The position numbers and the translations under genes are program-made. Below the pieces are notes generated by a model. That model searched no databases. It was not told the origin of the DNA and worked only from the letters and a program-made list of their open reading frames with translations. From Geminicoccus harenae (lineage in GTDB: Bacteria; Pseudomonadota; Alphaproteobacteria; Geminicoccales; Geminicoccaceae), in contig NZ_JABGCL010000026.1 in assembly GCF_019800005.1 (NCBI RefSeq), positions 1 to 64,000 of the forward strand: DNA of 64,000 bases. The letters run 5' to 3'. Below, piece by piece: positions 58,908 through 64,000 of this stretch. Every line of letters begins with the position of its first letter. The first letter of the stretch is position 1.

Positions 58908-59665
58908 GAATCTTCTCCGATCACGATCTCACCCGCCGCCACGACCCGCCCCTGGACGTGGCGGGCGCTCGACAGGTTGCTGGCCCGCACCGTCGCACCC
59001 AGCGCACCGTCGTTCAGCGCGGTGCCGGTCACGCTCAGGCGCAGGCCGCCGCGCACGAAGCTGATTCGCACCGGCTCGCCGCGACGGACCATGCGCGGCG
59101 GCTGGAGCCCGTTGCGCAGCACCGGCCGGCCGGCCGGCAGCCGGCGCACCGCCTCCATGCCATCGAGCTCGGTCAGGGAGCGCAGCGCGTCCGGATCCAG
59201 CCGCTGCACTGGCCAGGGCACCATGCGGAAGCGCTCCGGCGTCACCAGTGCGCCCGCCGGCAGTGCCTCGACCGGCACCGGCACCGTCACCATCTCGTCC
59301 AGGACCGCCACCATGCGCAGCCGCCCGACATGGCCGGTACCATCCTGCACCGCGAGCCAGCCGGTCAGCCGCTGCCCACCGCGCTCGCCAGGGGCCGGCT
59401 GATCCGCCGTGAGCGTCACGAGCACCGGCGCAGCGCTGGGGTTGCCGAGCGGCAGGGCGGGCTGGACGATCCGGACCTGCCAGTCGCCATCCCGGCTTGC
59501 GGCCAGCTCCTGGCGGACCAGTGCCTGGAGGGCGGGCTCGCCCAGCGCCATGCCGGGCGCGATCGTGATGGGCTCCCCGGCCAGGGCCGGATGGGCCAGC
59601 AGCAAGGCGGCGAGCAGGGCTGCCGCGCTGCGCCAGCCCAGGAAGCAGAGCGGCACGGTCCGCAT
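58904..59665 (-). CDS. flgA: flagellar basal body P-ring formation protein FlgA
   Basis: A 253-residue periplasmic chaperone for P-ring assembly. The signal peptide is clear (SAAALLAALLLAHPALA, cleaved before GEPITI). The C-terminal SAF-like domain has ALPAGALVTPERFRMV near residue 134 and the FlgA ending with GEPVRISFVRGGLRLSVTG and GALGATVRASNLSS. It lies two bases after flgG and overlaps flgH, as expected in a flagellar basal-body operon. Confidence 0.9.
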   Translation of the reverse strand: MRTVPLCFLGWRSAAALLAALLLAHPALAGEPITIAPGMALGEPALQALVRQELAASRDGDWQVRIVQPALPLGNPSAAPVLVTLTADQPAPGERGGQRLTGWLAVQDGTGHVGRLRMVAVLDEMVTVPVPVEALPAGALVTPERFRMVPWPVQRLDPDALRSLTELDGMEAVRRLPAGRPVLRNGLQPPRMVRRGEPVRISFVRGGLRLSVTGTALNDGALGATVRASNLSSARHVQGRVVAAGEIVIGEDS

Positions 59666-59667
59666 CT

Positions 59668-60456
59668 TCAGCCCCGCAATTGGGTCACGGTGCCCATCAT
59701 CGAATCGGTGGCGGTGATGACCCGCGAGTTCAGCTCGTAGGCGCGCTGGGCGGTGATCAGGCTGGTGATCTCGGCCACCGGGTTGACGTTGGAGTTCTCC
59801 AGATAGTGCTGGAGCACCGTGCCGAACCCGTCCGAGCCGGGCGTGCCGATCACCGCCGGACCGGACGCGGCGGTTTCGGCCAGGAGGTTGTTGCCGAGCG
59901 GCTCCAGGCCGACCTCGTTCACGAAGCTCGCCAGCTCGAGCTGGCCCAGCTCCTGCAGCTCGACCTGGCCTGGAATGCGCGCGCTGACCCCGCCCTCCGG
60001 ATTGATCGCGACCTCGATGGCATTGCCCGGCACGACGATGCCGGGCGAGACCGGATAGCCGTCGGCGGTCACGAGCTGGCCCTCCGGGCTCAACTGCAGA
60101 TTGCCGGATCTCGTGTAGCCGAGCTCGCCCGAGGGCAGCTCCACCACGAAATAGCCCTCGCCCTGGATCGCCAGGTCGAGATCGTTCTCTGTGCCGACCA
60201 GCGGCCCCTGCTCCAGCACGCGGTACACCGCAGCGGTCTTCACGCCCAGGCCGATGTCCACGCCCGCCGGCACGGTCGTGCCGGTCTCCGACGAGGCGGC
60301 GCCGCCACGGCGCTGGCTCTGGTAGAGCAGGTCCTGGAACTCCGGGCGCGCCCGCTTGAAGCCGGTCGTCGTCATGTTGGCGATGTTGTTGGAGATCACG
60401 TCGACGTTGAGCTGCTGCGCGGCCATGCCGGTCGCGGCGATGTTCAAGGATCGCAT
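59668..60456 (-). CDS. flgG: flagellar distal rod protein FlgG
   Basis: A 262-residue axial rod protein. The N-terminal heptad-rich rod motif reads SLNIAATGMAAQQLNVDVIS, followed by NNIANMTTTGFKRARPEFQD. The FlgG-specific C-terminus is NVNPVAEITSLITAQRAYELN. Length matches FlgG (about 260). It is 25 bases downstream of flgF and two bases upstream of flgA. The product is exported by the flagellar type III apparatus without a cleaved signal. Confidence 0.94.
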   Translation of the reverse strand: MRSLNIAATGMAAQQLNVDVISNNIANMTTTGFKRARPEFQDLLYQSQRRGGAASSETGTTVPAGVDIGLGVKTAAVYRVLEQGPLVGTENDLDLAIQGEGYFVVELPSGELGYTRSGNLQLSPEGQLVTADGYPVSPGIVVPGNAIEVAINPEGGVSARIPGQVELQELGQLELASFVNEVGLEPLGNNLLAETAASGPAVIGTPGSDGFGTVLQHYLENSNVNPVAEITSLITAQRAYELNSRVITATDSMMGTVTQLRG

Positions 60457-60481
60457 GAACGGGCTCCCGATCGGGCAGGGG

Positions 60482-61198
60482 TCAGGACGAGGCGAGCATC
60501 CGGTCGACCGTGCGCCGGGCCAGGTCGTGATGGGTTTCCAGCAGGCGCTGGGTGCTCTCGAAGGCGCGGGTGACCTCGATCAGCCGGGTCATCTCGACGA
60601 CCGGCTGGACATTGGAGCCTTCGAGCGAGCCCTGGACCACCCGGGCCGCCTCGGCCGGGACGGTTGGGCCGTCCGTACGGTAGAGGCCGCTGCCTTCCGG
60701 CACGAGGGCGGCATCATCACCCGGCTGGACCAGGCCCAGCCGGGCGACCACCACCTCGTCCGCGGAGATCGTGCCGTCGGCGGCGATCGTGATGCTCCGG
60801 GCATCGTCCGGCAGGATGATCGGGGCGCCGCCATTGTCCAGGACCGCGGCATCGCCCGCGACCAGCCGGCCGGCCGCATCGGTGGTGAACCGGCCGGCCC
60901 GGGTCAGGCGCTCGCCCTCCGCGGTCTCCACCTGGAACCAGCCGGGGCCCACCAGCGCCAAGTCGAGGGCGGCACCCGTGCTGCGCAGGGGGCCCTCCTT
61001 GCGGTCCACGACCGTGCCGAAGTCCTGGGCGAAGGCGACGTCGCCCGGCTCGCCCGCCCGGCGCAGGTCTTTGGCGAACACGAGATCCTGCCGCCGGAAA
61101 CCGGTCGTGTCCGCGTTGGCGACGTTGCCCGCCACCACGTCCAACGCACGCTCGAGGCCGAGGCCACGGGCCAGGCCGAGATAGCCGGTAAGATCCAA
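60482..61198 (-). CDS. flgF: flagellar proximal rod protein FlgF
   Basis: A 238-residue rod protein. The N-terminus LGLERALDVVAGNVANADTTGFRRQD and the C-terminus EGSNVQPVVEMTRLIEVTRAFES show the flagellar rod-family ends, and the length is that of FlgF. The start is a TTG at 61198 with GGAGG six bases ahead; no ATG or GTG is available near the conserved start. A stable hairpin (61216-61233) stands just upstream of the ribosome-binding site and might modulate translation. It is the first gene of the flgFGAH set. Confidence 0.9.
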   Translation of the reverse strand: MDLTGYLGLARGLGLERALDVVAGNVANADTTGFRRQDLVFAKDLRRAGEPGDVAFAQDFGTVVDRKEGPLRSTGAALDLALVGPGWFQVETAEGERLTRAGRFTTDAAGRLVAGDAAVLDNGGAPIILPDDARSITIAADGTISADEVVVARLGLVQPGDDAALVPEGSGLYRTDGPTVPAEAARVVQGSLEGSNVQPVVEMTRLIEVTRAFESTQRLLETHHDLARRTVDRMLASS

Positions 61199-61215
61199 GT
61201 CCGACCTCCACGCCG

Positions 61216-61233
61216 ACGGGCCGCTGGGCCCGT
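61216..61233 (-). promoter_or_regulatory. leader hairpin next to the flgF ribosome-binding site
   Basis: ACGGGCC (61216-61222) pairs perfectly with GGCCCGT (61227-61233) around a tetraloop. In the flgF message it ends about seven bases ahead of the GGAGG that serves the TTG start, so it could reduce ribosome access. Confidence 0.4.
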
Positions 61234-61258
61234 TTCGTCGGGTGGATCCTGCCAGAAC

Positions 61259-61267
61259 CTGGTTAAC
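61259..61267 (-). promoter_or_regulatory. possible CtrA-like half site upstream of flgF
   Basis: TTAACCAGG on the minus strand, about 60 bases ahead of flgF, matches seven of eight bases of the CtrA half-site TTAACCAT. CtrA controls flagellar genes in many alphaproteobacteria. A single short match is weak evidence. Confidence 0.25.
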
Positions 61268-61347
61268 GAAAGCCTAAGCGCCGGCGGATGGGCCAACCGG
61301 CGACATCGGCCTACGGGCCGGCATGATGAGCCTGCGCGCGGGCCGGC

Positions 61348-62706
61348 TCAGTGGGCCGGCGAGTCCGCGTAGCTGGCGATGGCGCCGCTGACCGAGCCCA
61401 GGATGTCGCTCAGCAGTGCCTCGTCCTCGGCCTCCACCATTACCCGGATCAGCGGCTCCGTGCCCGAGGCGCGCACCAGCAGGCGGCCCTTGCGGCCGAG
61501 CCTGGCCTGGCTGTCCTTGATCAGCTGCTCGATGATGGGCGAGGTCAGGTCGATCCGCCGCTGCACCCGCACGTTGGACAGCTTCTGCGGCAGGGGCGTG
61601 AACGGCCGGGCGACCTCGCTGACCGGGCGGTTCTTCTTGAGCAGCACCGCCAGAACCTGCAGCGCCGCCAGCAGCCCGTCGCCTGTGGTGCCGAAGTCGG
61701 TCATGATGATGTGGCCGGACTGCTCGCCGCCCAGGTTGTAGCCGCCCTGGCGCATGCGCTCGACCACGTAGCGGTCACCGACCTTGGTGCGCAGGAGCGG
61801 TAGGCCGCGACCGGCCAGATAGGTCTCCAGGCCGAGATTCGACATCAGCGTGGCGACCACGCCGCCGCCGGTGAGCCGCTGCTCCTCCTGCCACTGAGTG
61901 GCGATCAGCGCCAGGACCTGGTCGCCGTCGATGATCTGGCCGTGCTCGTCGACCATCACCACCCGGTCGGCGTCGCCATCCAGCGCGATGCCGAGATCGG
62001 CGCCGTGGGCGAGGACCGCGCGCGCGACGTTCTCCGGATGGGTGGAGCCGCAGTCATGGTTGATGTTGAAGCCGTTCGGCGAGGTGCCGACCCGCACGAC
62101 CTCCGCGCCCAGCTCCCAGAACAGGTCGGGGGCGATGTGGTAGGCGGCACCGTTGGCGCAATCGACCGCGATCTTGAGGCCGGCCAGGGTCATGCCGCGC
62201 GGGAAGCTGCTCTTCAGATATTCCACGTACCGGCCATGCGCGTCGTCGATGCGCAGCGCCCGGCCGAGTTCCGCGGGACCTGCCAGCGCCGGCGCGGCGT
62301 CGGACAGGATCGCCCGCTCGATCTCCAGCTCGATCGCATCCGACAGCTTGAAGCCGTCCGGGCCGAACAGCTTGATGCCGTTGTCCTGATAGGGATTGTG
62401 CGAGGCGGAGATGACCACGCCCAGGTCGGCGCGCAGCGTGCGGGTCAGGAACGCCGCGGCAGGCGTGGGCAGGGGCCCCGCCAGCATCACGTCCATGCCC
62501 GCGGAAACGAAGCCCGCGGTGAGCGCCGGCTCGATCATGTAGCCGGACAGCCGGGTGTCCTTGGCGATCACGACCCGGTGGCGATGGTCGCCCCGGACGA
62601 ACACGCGGCCCGCCGCCTGTCCCAGACGCAACGCCATTTCAGCGGTCATGGGCCAAATGTTCGCGGTGCCCCGCACCCCATCCGTCCCGAACAGCCGCCG
62701 TTCCAT
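61348..62706 (-). CDS. glmM: phosphoglucosamine mutase
   Basis: A 452-residue alpha-D-phosphohexomutase that makes glucosamine-1-phosphate for peptidoglycan and lipopolysaccharide. It begins MERRLFGTDGVRGTAN. The phosphoserine loop is VISASHNPYQDNGIK near residue 101, the metal loop DGDADRVVMVD near residue 245, the sugar-binding loop GGEQSGHII near residue 328 and the phosphate loop VRASGTEPLIRVM near residue 412. ATG 62706 has GGAGG nine bases ahead; ATG 62712, three bases from it, is less well spaced. It appears to be transcribed alone, 149 bases before flgF. Confidence 0.94.
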   Translation of the reverse strand: MERRLFGTDGVRGTANIWPMTAEMALRLGQAAGRVFVRGDHRHRVVIAKDTRLSGYMIEPALTAGFVSAGMDVMLAGPLPTPAAAFLTRTLRADLGVVISASHNPYQDNGIKLFGPDGFKLSDAIELEIERAILSDAAPALAGPAELGRALRIDDAHGRYVEYLKSSFPRGMTLAGLKIAVDCANGAAYHIAPDLFWELGAEVVRVGTSPNGFNINHDCGSTHPENVARAVLAHGADLGIALDGDADRVVMVDEHGQIIDGDQVLALIATQWQEEQRLTGGGVVATLMSNLGLETYLAGRGLPLLRTKVGDRYVVERMRQGGYNLGGEQSGHIIMTDFGTTGDGLLAALQVLAVLLKKNRPVSEVARPFTPLPQKLSNVRVQRRIDLTSPIIEQLIKDSQARLGRKGRLLVRASGTEPLIRVMVEAEDEALLSDILGSVSGAIASYADSPAH

Positions 62707-62896
62707 GAGCATGCGCCTCCGTCTGCGCTCCGCTACGAGATCGTCCACTTGCGGCCGCGCGCAGCACAAGTCCACCCGCGCCGTTCGCGCAGCAGCCATG
62801 CGATGCCGCACCGCAGCACCCATGCCACAGTGCCGGTCACGATCGAGTGATAGCACGGAGCGCTGGCATCCTTTCAGGAAAATGCCAGGAGGCGCC
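62707..62896. other. upstream region of glmM
   Basis: About 190 bases with no supported gene on either strand. It must hold the glmM promoter on the minus strand, but no clear boxes are seen. Together with the two doubtful small frames that follow, this makes a 605-base stretch up to rlmE without a confident gene. Confidence 0.5.
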
Positions 62897-62956
62897 ATGC
62901 CGGAGCAGCACACGTATCATGATGCGCTATGGAGGTGCATTGCCCCTGCCGCGTGA
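62897..62956 (+). CDS. 19-residue mini-ORF with a strong ribosome-binding site
   Basis: The frame reads MPEQHTYHDALWRCIAPAA and is preceded by AGGAGG (62887-62892). It stops 12 bases ahead of the doubtful 89-codon frame at 62969. It may be a leader peptide or chance; the ribosome-binding site is the sole support. Confidence 0.25.
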   Translation: MPEQHTYHDALWRCIAPAA

Positions 62957-62968
62957 GAATCGGCCGCT

Positions 62969-63238
62969 ATGATCGCCACCAATATGCGGCAACTGGCACC
63001 GGTTGGAGCGGCGGCGATGGTCGAGGATGGCAGGGGAATGGTCGAGGAATGCCGGGGGGAGATCATCCTGCCGGACGGCAGGATTGAGCCGGCGGAGCGA
63101 CGCTCGCCGTTACGCGGGGCGCCGACCTATCCGCGCAGTGCCGGCTGTGCAGATGGTGCTCCGGTCAGGGACCGCCGCGCGCGACGGCGGCCACGCGACG
63201 AGACGGTGCGTGGCCGCCTGATCGACTTGCAGGGCTGA
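62969..63238 (+). CDS. hypothetical protein, doubtful
   Basis: An 89-codon frame without a clear ribosome-binding site of its own. The first half contains ECRGEIILPDGRIEP, faintly like the first strand of a PilZ domain. The second half is Arg-rich and unlike any family I know, so a decayed or frame-shifted gene is possible. Third-position GC is only moderately coding-like. It lies between divergent glmM and rlmE (both minus strand) and would be read from the opposite strand. Confidence 0.25.
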   Translation: MIATNMRQLAPVGAAAMVEDGRGMVEECRGEIILPDGRIEPAERRSPLRGAPTYPRSAGCADGAPVRDRRARRRPRDETVRGRLIDLQG

Positions 63239-63311
63239 GGGGCCGCACCGCATCGGGCACGTGCCATCCTTTGCCCGCCCCCGGCCAGCAGTCGCGGCCA
63301 GCCGGCTCCGG

Positions 63312-64000
63312 TCACTCTTCCGTGGCCTCTTCCGTGGCCTCTTCCGTAGCTGCGGGCGGGCGACGGTCGAGGCCCAGGAGGAAGCATTCCGAGCTGTCGC
63401 TGCGGGTGGCATCCGGGCGAAGGACGCGCACGCTGCGGAACATGGTCTTCGCCCGCTGCTGCAAGGTCGCCTCCGCACCGCGGACGAGCTTGATCAGCAC
63501 GCTGCCGCCCTCGTTCAGATGGGCGTCGCAGAACTCCAGCACGGCTTCGCCGAGCTGCTCCGCGCGCAGCCGGTCCACCAGCCTGCGGCCGGTGGAGGAC
63601 GCCGCCATGTCGCTCAGCACGAGATCGACGCCCGATCCGACCGCCGCCGCCAGGGCCGCCTCGGTCGCTTTGGCCAGGAAGTCGCCCTCGATGATGGTGA
63701 CGCCGGCGATCGGTGCGATCGGCTGGAGGTCGACCGCCACCACGCGGGCCTGCTTGTTGGCGGCGTACTGGCTCCACGACCCCGGCGCGGCCCCCAGATC
63801 CGCGACCACCATGCCAGGGCGGATCAGGCCGAACCGCCGGTCGATCTCCTCCAGCTTGAACACCGAGCGGGCCCGGTAGCCCAGCGCCTTGGCGCGCTGC
63901 ACGAACGGGTCGTTGAGCTGCCTGGTCAGCCAGCGTTGGGAGGAGGCGCTGTGCGCGCGCGCATCCCGCAGGCGGACCCGGGTCCGGGAGTTGCCGCCGC
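63312..64000 (-). CDS. rlmE: 23S rRNA (uridine-2'-O-)-methyltransferase RlmE, 5' end outside the window
   Basis: The gene runs in from beyond base 64000; 228 complete codons are visible. It begins here with RLRDARAHSASSQRWLTRQL, then SRAKALGYRARS-like sequence (seen as VQRAKALGYRARSVFKLEEI). The SAM site is VVADLGAAPGSWSQYA, and the catalytic K-D-K-E set is placed by YRARSVFKLEE, LSDMAAS, LIKLVRG and SSECFLLG. It methylates U2552 of 23S rRNA. The C-terminus ends in an unusual ATEE repeat coded by three 12-base units. Confidence 0.93.
   Translation of the reverse strand, partial: GGNSRTRVRLRDARAHSASSQRWLTRQLNDPFVQRAKALGYRARSVFKLEEIDRRFGLIRPGMVVADLGAAPGSWSQYAANKQARVVAVDLQPIAPIAGVTIIEGDFLAKATEAALAAAVGSGVDLVLSDMAASSTGRRLVDRLRAEQLGEAVLEFCDAHLNEGGSVLIKLVRGAEATLQQRAKTMFRSVRVLRPDATRSDSSECFLLGLDRRPPAATEEATEEATEE
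63315..63350 (-). repeat. three 12-base tandem units at the 3' end of rlmE
   Basis: CTCTTCCGTGGC occurs at 63315-63326 and 63327-63338, with a one-base variant at 63339-63350. On the coding strand the units encode ATEE repeats at the extreme C-terminus. Slippage would add or remove four residues without a frameshift. Confidence 0.85.

Noticed and set aside
61240..61262. TTCTGGCAGGATCC (minus strand) considered as a sigma-54 promoter for flgF
   Set aside because: The TGGCA part fits, but the required TTGC at the right spacing is missing.
1..64000. CRISPR array, insertion sequence, prophage or integrative element
   Set aside because: No regular repeat-spacer array, no transposase or integrase motifs and no inverted-repeat-bounded segment were seen; gene content and codon use look chromosomal throughout.
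1..64000. tRNA or rRNA genes
   Set aside because: No cloverleaf with a GTTCGA-type T-loop and CCA-adjacent end, and no rRNA-like stretch, was recognised on reading the gaps. A covariance-model scan would settle this.

Overview
The window is GC-rich (high GC at third positions, many ATGA-type stop/start overlaps) and reads as the chromosome of a flagellated, Gram-negative alphaproteobacterium, probably from the Rhodospirillales/Geminicoccales side of the class. This rests on gene content: an RpoH-type sigma-32, a 1593-residue L_180-type NAD-glutamate dehydrogenase, an HWE-type sensor kinase, FixJ/NodW-like regulators, a Pho regulon with the long alphaproteobacterial form of PstA, and flgF-flgG-flgA-flgH. 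The placement is inference; no rRNA or tRNA gene lies in the window. About 55 protein genes are supported. I saw no insertion sequence, prophage or CRISPR array.

Layout. 1-6281: signalling. The 3' end of an HWE-type kinase with an apparent frameshift and its receiver protein (+) face a four-gene operon (-) made of an eight-PAS histidine kinase, two FixJ-like regulators and a lone receiver. 6715-11034: redox and detoxification genes (nitroreductase, MBL-fold hydrolase, NDH-2-like flavoprotein, SDR). 11321-18223: a seven-gene run in which a Ugp-like ABC importer is flanked by two metallophosphoesterases and an inositol-phosphatase-like enzyme, suggesting uptake and stepwise dephosphorylation of a phosphodiester. 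18263-23543 (-): a PotABCD-like importer behind an opine-dehydrogenase-family gene with a good sigma-70-type promoter. 23751-28524: a divergent LysR-controlled locus with a Cds1-like PLP enzyme and two CMD/AhpD-like proteins on one side and a flavoprotein on the other. 28599-31224: a DmeF-type metal exporter and a GMC oxidoreductase.

31527-37899 (-): rpoH, preceded by a lipid A/inner-core cluster (lpxK, waaA, DUF374 acyltransferase, msbA) and a phospholipid-methyltransferase-like gene. msbA appears to begin at a non-canonical codon. 38195-43815 (+): a TIM-barrel isomerase-like gene and NAD-glutamate dehydrogenase. 43838-48203: DUF3072 protein, TetR regulator with a probable operator, enoyl-CoA hydratase, AI-2E-family membrane protein and hutH. 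48392-57915 (+): acetoacetyl-CoA synthetase coupled to phoR, then a PHO box and pstSCAB-phoU-phoB. 58077-61198 (-): flgF-flgG-flgA-flgH. 61348-62706 (-): glmM. 62707-63311 is poorly coding apart from two doubtful small frames. The window ends inside rlmE.

The strongest candidates for under-described biology are the phosphodiester-uptake operon, the opine-dehydrogenase/ABC operon, the Cds1-CMD-LysR-flavoprotein locus and the eight-PAS kinase with three response regulators.
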